From contig NZ_CAMVPN010000004.1 of assembly GCF_947169325.1 (NCBI RefSeq), positions 1-64,000 on the forward strand: a stretch of 64,000 nt of DNA, given 5' to 3'. Source of the DNA: an uncultured Methanobrevibacter sp. GTDB lineage: Archaea; Methanobacteriota; Methanobacteria; Methanobacteriales; Methanobacteriaceae. Position numbers and translations under genes: made by a program. This document shows positions 1-10,092 of the stretch, piece after piece. The stretch's first letter is position 1, and each line of letters opens with the position of its first letter. The notes below the pieces were generated by a model. That model saw nothing but the letters and a program-made list of their open reading frames with translations. It was not told the origin of the DNA and searched no databases.

Positions 1-30
1 GGACGGCGGCTTGTCCGCCATCCGCACCGC

Positions 31-1722
31 TTACTTGTTTTTGAGATATTTTTTGTTTACTTTAGCCAAAGTTGCCTGCAAGACCAGTTTCTTAGCGGAT
101 TTCTTGACAGTTGCGCTCTTAAGGGTTATCAAGTGTTTTACCGTTAATGTTGGTGTGATCGTCCGTTCAAGAGAGGTTATTGTAAGCTTATAAGTTCCAG
201 GAACCTGAGTTACCTTGAAGCTTACAACACCATTGGAACCTGTTTTGGTTGAGAGAATCAACTTGCCATTAGCTTTGATTATTACTTCACATCCCTTTGC
301 CAAAATTCCCCCTTCCTTGTAGACTGTCAGTGAGTATTTATGACCTGCAGTGTACAATACGGACTTGTTTGGTGCAACGATTTTGGTGAGTACCACATTA
401 ATCGTATAATTCATTGTAAAGGCGGGATACCTATCATCACCTGAATATGAAAATGTGAACAGTGAATTTCCCTTATATTTTGACAGGTCTATTTTAGCAA
501 TACCCTGCACAACTTCAACTACAGCAGACATTGTTCCATTGACAAACAGTTCAACAGTACCTGACGCATCGTATGGGAATGTTAAGGTTACAAACCCTTC
601 ATTATTTGAAATTTCCTCTTCCTTGATGACTGTTGCATAATTTTCAGAACCGATGATTTCAGGTTTGCTGTTTTTATTGAATCTGCAATTGAAAATTGTT
701 CCGCCACATATTGCACCTCCTTCTGATGCAGTGTTGCTTTCAAAAACAGATGATGAAACCATCACATGATGATTGTCCTCTTCGTATTCATAGAGATATA
801 TTGCACCGCCGCTACCGGCAGAGCAAGCTATAAAGCTGCAATCGATGACACTACCCAGAGCAGAATCCTCATAAGCAATAGCGCCGCCCGAATTTTCTGC
901 CACACAATGTACAAAACTACAATTCATAATTTTATGATTACCGTCTTCAACTTTAATGGCTCCTCCACTATTTGCGCTACAGTTGCGAAAACTGCAGTCA
1001 ACAATCAGAGAATTGCAATTTTTTGTATCGCAGCTGCATTGGAAGTTAATAGCTCCCCCATCCAAATCCGGACAAGAACAATTTTCAAAGCTGCAATTGA
1101 CTATGCGGGCAGTTGTTTTACTGTCGAAATAGCATAGAAAATCAATTGCACCCCCGCCAGTTCCCTCGCTTGTACAATTGACAAAACGGCAGTCAATAAC
1201 GCTGCAATTATTATTGTCCCCATCGTTAGTGCTGAACCAAAGGCCTCCTCCGCTGCCACTGCCGGCTGCACGGCAATTCACAAAAGTACAATTTATGACT
1301 GAAGATCCATTATTGCATCCTAAAAAAACAGCACCTCCGCTGCCATCATTTAAACAATTTTGAAAAACTATATTTTTTAAGGTGAAATAGTTGGATTCAA
1401 TATCGAATATATTGGTTTTTTTACTTCCATCGAGCGTATGTCCCTTACCGTCTAGAGTCATGGTCTTGTAAGTATGAATATACTCGTCGCATTTATAATC
1501 CTTGGTTAATTCCAAAATTCCGTTTTCAGGCGTGCTGTCAATTAAATCTGACAAATCTGATGTTGTACCGGGTGTTTCGCCTAAAGCTTCTTCGTCAATT
1601 GAAGAGAGATTTGAATCTACGCTAACTGCAATGCTTTGGGATGTGAGATTTTCATCTGTGGCACTGACAGCAGCCATTGTTAAAATCGTTAGCATTAACG
1701 ATATAATTATTATCTTTTTCAT
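31..1722 (-). CDS. Adhesin-like protein (signal peptide, right-handed beta-helix GGA repeats, Ig-like domain), C-terminus shorter than paralogues
   Basis: N-terminal MKKIIIISLMLTILTMAAVSA signal; repeated NCSFxNC/GGAI beta-helix rungs; C-terminal VTLKSATVKKSAKKLVLQATLAKVNKKYLKNK matches the ALPs at 57069 and 60849 but stops mid-domain. Confidence 0.85.
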   Translation of the reverse strand: MKKIIIISLMLTILTMAAVSATDENLTSQSIAVSVDSNLSSIDEEALGETPGTTSDLSDLIDSTPENGILELTKDYKCDEYIHTYKTMTLDGKGHTLDGSKKTNIFDIESNYFTLKNIVFQNCLNDGSGGAVFLGCNNGSSVINCTFVNCRAAGSGSGGGLWFSTNDGDNNNCSVIDCRFVNCTSEGTGGGAIDFLCYFDSKTTARIVNCSFENCSCPDLDGGAINFQCSCDTKNCNSLIVDCSFRNCSANSGGAIKVEDGNHKIMNCSFVHCVAENSGGAIAYEDSALGSVIDCSFIACSAGSGGAIYLYEYEEDNHHVMVSSSVFESNTASEGGAICGGTIFNCRFNKNSKPEIIGSENYATVIKEEEISNNEGFVTLTFPYDASGTVELFVNGTMSAVVEVVQGIAKIDLSKYKGNSLFTFSYSGDDRYPAFTMNYTINVVLTKIVAPNKSVLYTAGHKYSLTVYKEGGILAKGCEVIIKANGKLILSTKTGSNGVVSFKVTQVPGTYKLTITSLERTITPTLTVKHLITLKSATVKKSAKKLVLQATLAKVNKKYLKNK

Positions 1723-2028
1723 ATTATCCCTAAATTGTAACTAATTTATGGACTTATTTTTCTTGACTAAAGTATTTAAAAGTTAATAGAAAAGCACAGA
1801 TTATATTTCTTAAATTGGACTTCCCACCCAGTTATGGAGGAAAAGTAAATTGAAATGACATGATTGTTTTATAAAGATTTAAATGATAAGATTTTTTAGA
1901 GAAAAAAGAAAAAAATGAATATTTCCTATGATATGAGTTGAAAATGCTGAAATCTAGCAATTTTAATGCACTATAGCAAAATAAACTACAAAAATAGTCA
2001 TGAAACATGAAAAATAAAGCGTGATGCC

Positions 2029-3883
2029 CTATTGGTCTGCAAAAATCTCATCGTATTCTATTTCCATTCCCAGTAATTGATACAATGTATAAACAGCATC
2101 CTTACCAGTCAATATATTGGGATTGGCATTGCGTTCATCGGCCTTTCTAAATTCTTCAGGATTATAACTGAGGATTTGATGGTTACCTTTGCAACACCTT
2201 TCTTGTTTGTCTTTGCAGTGTATTTTTTGCCGTTGAACTTGAAGGTGATCTTTTTGTTTTTGAGGTATTTCTTGTTGACTTTGGCCAGGGTTGCCTGTAT
2301 TACTATTTTTTTGGCAGATCTTTTTACTGTAACGGATTTTAAGTGTTACCAGGTGTTTTACAGTTACCTTTTTGGACAGTGATTTGCCCAATACTGAAGC
2401 AGTTATTGTATAAGTGCCTGGAGTTTGAGTTAACTTATAAATAGCTTCACCGTTAGTTGCTGTAACTGAACTGCCGACTTTCTTTCCTTTTATTTTAAAT
2501 GTTACCTTAAGCCCGCTTACAGCCTTATTGCCGTCAAACACCTTTACTGATATTCTGTAGAGTAGAGGACACTTACCTTAACTGCCTTAATTTTAGGAAC
2601 GAATGTGCTGGTTGCAACCAGTTCCCTTACAAAACCGGCATATTTGTCATCACCTGAATATTTGAAAGTGATGTCATAGTTTCCGTCCTTATATTGGGAC
2701 AAATCCAGTGATGCAATACCATTGACAATGCCGACAACCATTGCTTTTTCACCATTGACAAAGATTTCCACAGTACCTGATGCATCACGCGGAAATGTTA
2801 TGTTAACAATCTCTGTTTTATCATCAACATCATCGACAGCGATGTTGATTTCAGGAAATTCCTTAATATTTATCTTGCAATCGGCAACAACGCCACCGGA
2901 AATTGCTTTGCTTATCTTTTTAACATTTCTGTTTTCAAAACTGGATTGGGTAACGGTAACGTCATCCGAAGCTAGATAAACCGCTACGCTTTCCTCCTGG
3001 GAATAGCAATCCACAAAACTGGAGGTGGAAATGCGTCCTCCGCTGCCTTCCCACATGATAGCGCCGCCGCTTTCATAAGCAGAACAGTTCATGAAGTTAC
3101 AGTTAGAAAGCTTACCGTCATTTCCCAACCAATAGACTCCACCGGCACAATCATCAGAAAAGCAGCTTATGAAGTTACAGTTGGTTATGGAACCGTCTGC
3201 AACATTCTCCCATGAAATTGCACCACCATAACCTGCTTCAACACGACAGTTCACAAAATTACAATTTGTTATGCTGCCGTTATATCCATCCCAATTAATA
3301 GCACCGCCATAACCTGCACTAGCACGGCAATTCACAAAAGTACAGTCAGAAACAGCACCTGAGCTGCCATCCCAGTAAATAGCACCGCCATAACCGGAAG
3401 TGACACGACAGTTCACAAAAGTACAATTGGAAACAACACCTTCATAAGCCTCCCAGTTAACTGCACCACCCCCATCATAGTCCATGCAATTTTTGAACTT
3501 GATATTCTTCAATATGACATTATCGGAAGTGACGCGAAATGCCCTCATTAAATTGTTACCGTCAATAACAAATCCATTTCCGTCAATTGTAATCTTTTTA
3601 TCAATATCGACACTGGGATTACCATCTGAGAAAATGTAATTTCTGGTTAACTTTAACTCGCCGGCAGCATCATCTATTTCACTTGCAAATCTGCGAAACT
3701 ACCGCTTGGTTCTGATAAGATATCCTGCCCATTTAATTCCTGATTTAAATTTAAAACAGAAACCTCCGTCATTACTTCACTAACAGTGAGATTATTCGAT
3801 GCAACATTCCCCTCAGTTGCACTAACAACCCCCATTGTTAAAATAACCAATAGTATGGCTATTGAAATTTTACTTATCTTCAT
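2029..3883 (-). pseudogene. Adhesin-like protein pseudogene, split into three ORFs by frameshifts (3674-3883, 2544-3548, 2029-2541)
   Basis: Signal peptide ORF, beta-helix ORF and Ig/C-terminal-domain ORF are consecutive pieces of one ALP in different frames; continuous ALP sequence is recovered by changing frame near 3685, 2555 and 2335. Confidence 0.85.
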
Positions 3884-4084
3884 AATTACACCTAATTATT
3901 AATTGATATATATTTGTGTAAAAATTAGCATATATTATTTTTGAATTAATTGTAAATAATATACATTTTACAAATAAATAAAGAAAATATGAAAATTATT
4001 TAGAAAAAAAGTTTTGTATTGGGCTACCTGAAGATAGTCCCCAATTCATTATTAATAAACTACAATATAATATTCGCGCTTTAG

Positions 4085-6394
4085 CTATAATTCAACTTCA
4101 TCCAACTCTTCAATCTTTCTGTCGAAGTCAGTCAGTTTGCGGGCAAGTCCTGAGAAGTAAGGAATATAAACCTTTGAGAATGCAAGTCTTTCCGGATTTT
4201 CACCCATCTCAGAAATTCTGTCCTTGACCCTTTGAATCTTGCGTTCAACCTCATCATACATCAGGTCTCCAGGGAATTCACCGATGAATACACCGTCTGC
4301 ACCGTTTTCAAGTGCATAGCGGATGTGTTCGGGACTTACACGGTTTACTGAAATGACTTTTATGATGTGTATTGATTCTGGGTATTTGAGCCTGTTTACC
4401 CCTATATTGTCAGCGGCAGTATAACCGATATTATCTAAAAATACCAGTATCATGCGTTCACCGTCCTGCTTTCTGGACAGTGCTCCCTTGATTGTTGCCA
4501 ATATCTTCTCATCAATGTTACCGTTGACATGAATTGCCCTTTGGTTGCATCCTAAAATACATTTTCCACATCCTGTACAAATCATAGGATCTATATAGAG
4601 TTCATCGTTCTGGATGCTCATGGACTTGTATTTGCAGCGTTTTATGCACTCCCCGCAAACAATACATTTTTCCTTGTCGATTTCGGCAATGAACGGCTCG
4701 ATTTCCACACCACCGTAATTGTATTCATTTACCTTTGATGCTGCGGCTGTCGCCTGCATGATTGAGTCGGTAATGTCTTTTGGATCATGTGCCGTTCCGC
4801 ATACGAATATTCCCTGAACGTCTGTTGCTATCGGCTTGATTTTAGGATGTGCTTCCTTGATGAATCCGTCTTCTGTTGTTCCAACATTGAGGATTTCAGC
4901 TATTTCGCATGTTCCTTCTGACGGTTCCATTGCAGTTGACAATACTACCATGTCCGCTTCGATTTCAACGAATTCACCTTTAAGTGTGTCTTCGGTACGG
5001 ACAATGAAGTTGTCCCCTTTCTTGACGACTTCACCGGGCCTTCCGCGCAGGAATCTTACTTCATTTTCCTGAGTGTGCTTATAGTATTTTTCAAACATTC
5101 CAGGTGTCCTTATGTCAGTGTAGCAGATTAAAACGTCGGTTTCGGGATACTTGTGCTTGATGATGTTTGCATTCTTCAGTGCCACTGTACAGCAGATTTT
5201 TGAACAGTATTTATGTCCGTCAGGCTTCTCGTCACGTGAACCTACGCACTGTATCATGACGACACGTTTTGGAACCTCACCATTTGATTTTAAAAGCTTG
5301 CCCTTGGTCGGACCGTTTACACCGGTTATACGCCCGAGCTCTGACTGTGTTATGATATCAGCATATCTGTTGTATCCGTATTCTGGACGTTTGTCCATGT
5401 CAAATAGCTTGTGGCCGGTTGCAACGATTATTGAACCGACCTGAAGGGGAATCCTTTCCGGTTTTCCTCTGAGTTTGATTGCTCTCATGGTACATGCCTT
5501 AACGCAGTTGCTGCATTTGTCACAGTGGTCCATGTCAATGACGTATGCCTCAGGATATGACTGTCCGAAAGGCCTGTAGATGGCTTTGCGCATTGAGAGA
5601 TTGTCGTTCCAGTCGTTCGGCACCTCGACTTCACATGCCTCTGCGCATTTGCCGCAGGCAATGCATTTTTCTGTGTCAACATATCTTGGTGATTTCTCAA
5701 GGATTAGATTATATGTCCCGGCTCTTCTTTCAGCTTCGATTACCTTGGTGTTTGTCAAAACGCAGATGTTTTCGTTCCATACCAATTCATTCAGAATCGG
5801 ATTCAGAAGACACATTCCACATTCTTCGGCAATCTTTACAGGGGAGAATACCTTTCCTATCTTTGCCATATGCCCTCCGATTGAAGGGGACTGTTCTATG
5901 AGAGTTACCTTTGTTCCCTGCTTTGCCAGGGACAGTGCCGCATTCATTCCTGCGATTCCCCCACCTATTACTGCAACCTCATCTGGTGTCTGGCAGTATA
6001 TTGGGTCAACAGCATCGGACTGCTTTACCTTTTCGATTGATGCGTTAATAAGCGTGATTGCCTTATGGGTGGCCTTTTCATGGTCATCATGCACCCATGA
6101 GCACTGCTCCCTTATGTTTGCCATGTCCATCAGGTAAGGATTAAGGGGCTTTACGTAATCCTGGAAGGTTTTCTCGTGGCTTATCGGTGAGCATGCTGCC
6201 ACTACAACCCTGTCAAGGTCATGGTCAAATATAGCATCACGGATTATCTTTCTACCATTGAGTGAGCACAGGTTTTCAAACTGTCCTATGAATTCAACGT
6301 CAAGTTCCGAGCGAACCTTATCCAAATCAACAACATCTGCAATGTTTCCACCGCATTCACATAAAAAAACGCCAACTTTTAAATCATCCCTCAT
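4085..6394 (-). CDS. hdrA: CoB-CoM heterodisulfide reductase subunit A-like protein with fused C-terminal MvhD-like domain
   Basis: FAD motif VAVIGGGIAGMNAALSLA, four ferredoxin-type CxxCxxCxxxC motifs; C-terminal region aligns with the MvhD pattern (GADGV..., YPESIHIIKV). Confidence 0.9.
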   Translation of the reverse strand: MRDDLKVGVFLCECGGNIADVVDLDKVRSELDVEFIGQFENLCSLNGRKIIRDAIFDHDLDRVVVAACSPISHEKTFQDYVKPLNPYLMDMANIREQCSWVHDDHEKATHKAITLINASIEKVKQSDAVDPIYCQTPDEVAVIGGGIAGMNAALSLAKQGTKVTLIEQSPSIGGHMAKIGKVFSPVKIAEECGMCLLNPILNELVWNENICVLTNTKVIEAERRAGTYNLILEKSPRYVDTEKCIACGKCAEACEVEVPNDWNDNLSMRKAIYRPFGQSYPEAYVIDMDHCDKCSNCVKACTMRAIKLRGKPERIPLQVGSIIVATGHKLFDMDKRPEYGYNRYADIITQSELGRITGVNGPTKGKLLKSNGEVPKRVVMIQCVGSRDEKPDGHKYCSKICCTVALKNANIIKHKYPETDVLICYTDIRTPGMFEKYYKHTQENEVRFLRGRPGEVVKKGDNFIVRTEDTLKGEFVEIEADMVVLSTAMEPSEGTCEIAEILNVGTTEDGFIKEAHPKIKPIATDVQGIFVCGTAHDPKDITDSIMQATAAASKVNEYNYGGVEIEPFIAEIDKEKCIVCGECIKRCKYKSMSIQNDELYIDPMICTGCGKCILGCNQRAIHVNGNIDEKILATIKGALSRKQDGERMILVFLDNIGYTAADNIGVNRLKYPESIHIIKVISVNRVSPEHIRYALENGADGVFIGEFPGDLMYDEVERKIQRVKDRISEMGENPERLAFSKVYIPYFSGLARKLTDFDRKIEELDEVEL

Positions 6395-7332
6395 TTTTTA
6401 ACCTCCTTCAAATCCTTAATTACAGAATCAATTGGAACCGTATGTGCCTTTGCTCCTATCACCTTGTCCATGTCAGCACCCATTGCAAGTGCAATGAACT
6501 GCGCAATGTTTAAATGGATTGCTCTGAATTTTCTTCCTTCCCTTTCGCCAATCAGGTGCTGGTATCTGTCGAACTGTATATGGCAGTTAGGGCATAAATG
6601 GACCATTATGTCCACATCCTCATCTTCAATCGAGTTCATCTTGTCTGCTGTTGCAGTAAATGACAAATCAGGATTGGAATACCTCTGACGGAATCCTGTT
6701 CCGCAGGTTGCCCTTTTGTGATCATACCAGCCGATGGTTTCACAACCGCATTCGGCTATCAGCTCATCCATAACATTCGGATCCCTCACGCCTCCGACGG
6801 TATCCTCGTAGTGTACCTTGCAGTAGTGGCATCCGTGGTGGGTTGCTATCCTATATCCGCTCAGGTCATATTTGAGGTGGTCTTTTATCTCATCCTTTTT
6901 GCCGTAGAGGATATCCACTACATGGAAAATGTTTTCTGTAGGTTTAAGGTCATCCTTTTCATACTTCAAATGACCCAATCCGTTTTCATTGAATAATTGG
7001 TTAATGTGATTTCTCAAATCGTCCTTTTTATTGAGAAGTTTGACTGATTTCTTGTTGATTGCATAGCATGTTGCACACATCATGACTATGTTTGGCCTTC
7101 CGAGATCCTTTGCTATTTTAAAGTTACGCGCCCCTATAGCTGTTGTGTCTATCTGATTGAATACATCTGAGTAATGGCCAAGACCTGTGCAGCAGGTCTG
7201 CTTTTCTGATATTGCATAGTCTATGCCCAGCTTATCGAATACGAATTTTGTTGATGCTTCAACGCCAGGATATTCAACACTTACAAGACAGCTTCTGAAT
7301 AAAAGAATATCCTTATCCGGAATGAATTTCAT
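6391..7332 (-). CDS. hdrB: Heterodisulfide reductase subunit B-like (CCG domain protein)
   Basis: First CCG motif TCCTGLG plus CATC; second motif HHGCHYC...ATCGTG...LCPNC; overlaps hdrA start. Confidence 0.85.
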   Translation of the reverse strand: MKFIPDKDILLFRSCLVSVEYPGVEASTKFVFDKLGIDYAISEKQTCCTGLGHYSDVFNQIDTTAIGARNFKIAKDLGRPNIVMMCATCYAINKKSVKLLNKKDDLRNHINQLFNENGLGHLKYEKDDLKPTENIFHVVDILYGKKDEIKDHLKYDLSGYRIATHHGCHYCKVHYEDTVGGVRDPNVMDELIAECGCETIGWYDHKRATCGTGFRQRYSNPDLSFTATADKMNSIEDEDVDIMVHLCPNCHIQFDRYQHLIGEREGRKFRAIHLNIAQFIALAMGADMDKVIGAKAHTVPIDSVIKDLKEVKK

Positions 7333-7931
7333 TGCTCGCCCTCCTGTGAGTCCCTTATCTTTTCGATCTTGTCCTTGAATCCTGTTATTGTCAAAATCTT
7401 ACTTACTTCATCGATTACGTCCTGTGGAGGCATGAGAGGAGGGTCAAGCTCCAGTTCATCTCTTATTTCAGTCAGATTCTGTCTGAATTCCCACCATCCG
7501 GGAACGTCCCTATCGATGTCTGTGAAAAATATTTCAGGAATGGCTCCGATTGCGGCTGTGAAATATGAATCGGCAAATCCAAGGTATTCATACAGCTTGT
7601 CCCATGCAATTCCATTCTCTATTGCAAACTGCTTCAATATCTGGTTTACTTCACATACACTGTTTCCGACCGGACATACACTGTGGCAGGTATAGCAGTA
7701 AAAGCAGTTCCAGATATTTTCATCCTCAAGGATTGTCTCATCTCCCTCAAGAACCCTTTCCATGATGTCTCTCGGATTATACTCGGAGTGCCTTGCCGCA
7801 GGACATGTTGATGTGCACATTCCGCACTGGACACATTTTAGGACCCCTTCATCCTTTGAGTTTTTGACGTCATGGATGATGTCTTCTGCAAAGTTTATCG
7901 GTTTATCAGTAATTTTCTGTTGGTTAGTCAA
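7329..7931 (-). CDS. hdrC: Heterodisulfide reductase subunit C-like ferredoxin
   Basis: CVQCGMCTSTCP and CFYCYTCHSVCP; overlaps hdrB start. Confidence 0.88.
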   Translation of the reverse strand: MTNQQKITDKPINFAEDIIHDVKNSKDEGVLKCVQCGMCTSTCPAARHSEYNPRDIMERVLEGDETILEDENIWNCFYCYTCHSVCPVGNSVCEVNQILKQFAIENGIAWDKLYEYLGFADSYFTAAIGAIPEIFFTDIDRDVPGWWEFRQNLTEIRDELELDPPLMPPQDVIDEVSKILTITGFKDKIEKIRDSQEGEQ

Positions 7932-7943
7932 AAAACCACCCCA

Positions 7944-9197
7944 TTACAATTCAAATTCCCTGTTTTCAATCATTTTCTTTAGCTTCAGTGACAGTTTGTT
8001 TGCACGCAGCCTGTCTGATTGCCTGCAGATGATCGGCACATTGACATCAGCGCCGTTGATTGTCAAGTCCACATCTCCTGTGTTCATGTCAAATGCATCG
8101 TTTTTACAGTAATTGGCACACATTCCACATCCATAGCAGTGCGCTATGTTCAGACTTCCTTTCACAAATGCGTTTGTAGGACATACCTCTTCAACTATGC
8201 ATTTTTCACAGCTTAAACATTTGTTTCTGTCATATTGAGGTCTTAAGTCGTGACCTGTCCACATCTTATCGTAGTCGGTATTGTCTAAAGGCAGGTGACG
8301 TCCCTTGATGTCTGCTACCGGCAGGTCAATCATGTCATCAGTAATCAATAAGTTATTGTATATCTCCTCATTTAATACAGGTATCGGAATGGCCACTGTG
8401 TCATATATCTCTCCACCCTGGCCAGTCTTGAATCCTCCAATGTAATACGGATCCATTTTTGTGAGGTCTCCTGAAAGCATCAGGTTCGGCTTTTCAGCAC
8501 TTGACCTTGTTCCGTCACCTAGAATGTATCCGACAGTTCCGTTTAAAAGCACCTTCCTGCCTTCCTTAATGGCATTGTGTGGAATGTCGTTTTGAAGAGG
8601 GTTCAAATCTCCGCATCCTGAAAATGTCAGTCCCCTCAGGTTTCCTTCAAGAGGTATTGCCGCAAATATGGATGAGACAGGTTCGGCATTCGGATTGGTG
8701 AATGCAGTGTAGTTTTTAAATGCCATACGGGCTCCGATAATCTGTCCACGTGTGATATCATCAATTGTTATCGTATTCCTGATTGTTTTCCCGTCAACGC
8801 TTTTGACTACAACATCAACTTCACGGCCTTCCAGAAGGTCTTTAAGCAAAAATCCTCCGCCGTAATTCTCGTCATGGATTGAATGTGCTGTTCCGTGAAG
8901 GATGACATCGACTGAACCCAGCCATTCGTTCGGACATGGCCCTGCATATGCAGGAACTCCATTCATGTAGACTTCACGTGCCCTTATGAATTCTCCCGGT
9001 TCGGATACTATGAAGTTGAGTATTGCAGCAGTTCCGCTCATGACGCCGCATGTTCCACAGGTTACCACATCAACATCCTCAAAGTCAGGTGTGTCGCCCT
9101 TTTTTATGAGCTTCTTGAATTCTTCGGCAGTGTAAATGTTGGCTTCGCCATTGTCAATCCTTTCATTGATTTCGGATATTGTTCTTTTGCTGGTCAC
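7944..9197 (-). CDS. DUF39 (homocysteine-biosynthesis/sulfurtransferase family) protein with C-terminal 2[4Fe-4S] ferredoxin domain; candidate coenzyme M synthase
   Basis: DUF39-like motifs TCGTCGVMSGTAAI, GPCPNEW, FSGCGDLNPLQND; C-terminal CLSCEKCIVEEVCP / CYGCGMCANYCK. Confidence 0.8.
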   Translation of the reverse strand: MTSKRTISEINERIDNGEANIYTAEEFKKLIKKGDTPDFEDVDVVTCGTCGVMSGTAAILNFIVSEPGEFIRAREVYMNGVPAYAGPCPNEWLGSVDVILHGTAHSIHDENYGGGFLLKDLLEGREVDVVVKSVDGKTIRNTITIDDITRGQIIGARMAFKNYTAFTNPNAEPVSSIFAAIPLEGNLRGLTFSGCGDLNPLQNDIPHNAIKEGRKVLLNGTVGYILGDGTRSSAEKPNLMLSGDLTKMDPYYIGGFKTGQGGEIYDTVAIPIPVLNEEIYNNLLITDDMIDLPVADIKGRHLPLDNTDYDKMWTGHDLRPQYDRNKCLSCEKCIVEEVCPTNAFVKGSLNIAHCYGCGMCANYCKNDAFDMNTGDVDLTINGADVNVPIICRQSDRLRANKLSLKLKKMIENREFEL

Positions 9198-9209
9198 TTT
9201 AAAACTTCC

Positions 9210-9980
9210 CTAAAGCTTTCCTAATGTGTCTCCCCTAAGGCCTCTTCTCAGGGTTTCAAGGGATGTTATGTCATCGCTTGAGATGTTTCCGAGATTGACG
9301 GTGTTTCCCAGCTTGAGTATGAAGAACACCTGCTGGTCCTTGTTCGGAGCTTCCCACAGTATTTTGTTTCCATCGAAATTATCCAGAATGTAGTCTATTT
9401 CATCTTCCTTGGCGTTTCCTGACTTGTCGAAAATTCCGATGTTCTTTCCGCCTTCCCTTGCCTCTACGATTACAAGGGATGATCCTGCATCAAGCTCTTC
9501 CTGCATGTATTTGATTCTCTCGTCGATTGTGAGTTCCTTGTCAAGTTCGGGGTTCTTCTTTCCCACTTCGGATAAAACTTCAAATCCTTCCTGACGAGCC
9601 CTTTTGATGCAGTTCAGTTTGTCGTTGTGGTGTATGTTTATGGAACCGTCTGATATTTCGATTGCAGGAAAGCCCAAGTTTCTGGCTTCTTCGAAAAATT
9701 CATGCAATTTATTGTTTTGATATGCCAGTTCAAAGAGTGTTCCGCCGGTATAGGGTGTTATGTCATGCTCCTTGTACATCTCGACCTTTGCCTTGATTAT
9801 TTCCTGTTCATGGACTATGGAGGTTCCCCATCCGAATTTCAGATAGTCGACGTATTCTCCGGAAATGTCCATCAGGCTTTTGGCAGTTTCAAGGCCAAGT
9901 CCTTTGTCTAAAACCATTGTGATTCCACAGTCTCTTGGTTTTTCCTCTCGTTTCATGGATAAAAATTCAAATGATTTCAA
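9210..9980 (-). CDS. comA: Phosphosulfolactate synthase (coenzyme M biosynthesis)
   Basis: ComA-family sequence: KPRDCGITMVLDKGLGL, DYLKFGWGTS, ITPYTGGTLFELAY, FPAIEISDGSI. Confidence 0.9.
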   Translation of the reverse strand: MKSFEFLSMKREEKPRDCGITMVLDKGLGLETAKSLMDISGEYVDYLKFGWGTSIVHEQEIIKAKVEMYKEHDITPYTGGTLFELAYQNNKLHEFFEEARNLGFPAIEISDGSINIHHNDKLNCIKRARQEGFEVLSEVGKKNPELDKELTIDERIKYMQEELDAGSSLVIVEAREGGKNIGIFDKSGNAKEDEIDYILDNFDGNKILWEAPNKDQQVFFILKLGNTVNLGNISSDDITSLETLRRGLRGDTLGKL

Positions 9981-10092
9981 GATATCACGCGTGTAAATTC
10001 ATTAATATAAAATTAGTATATGAATGTTATTAAGAGTTTGCTTTTAGAAAAAATAGAGAAATATAAAAAAAGTAACAAAAAAAGAAAGAAAA

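Noticed and set aside
766-1137. + strand ORFs inside the ALP genes (e.g. 766-1137, 1178-1363, 54195-54512, 57699-57995)
   Set aside because: Antisense to strong repeat-rich CDSs; composition looks like complementary translation, with no independent motifs
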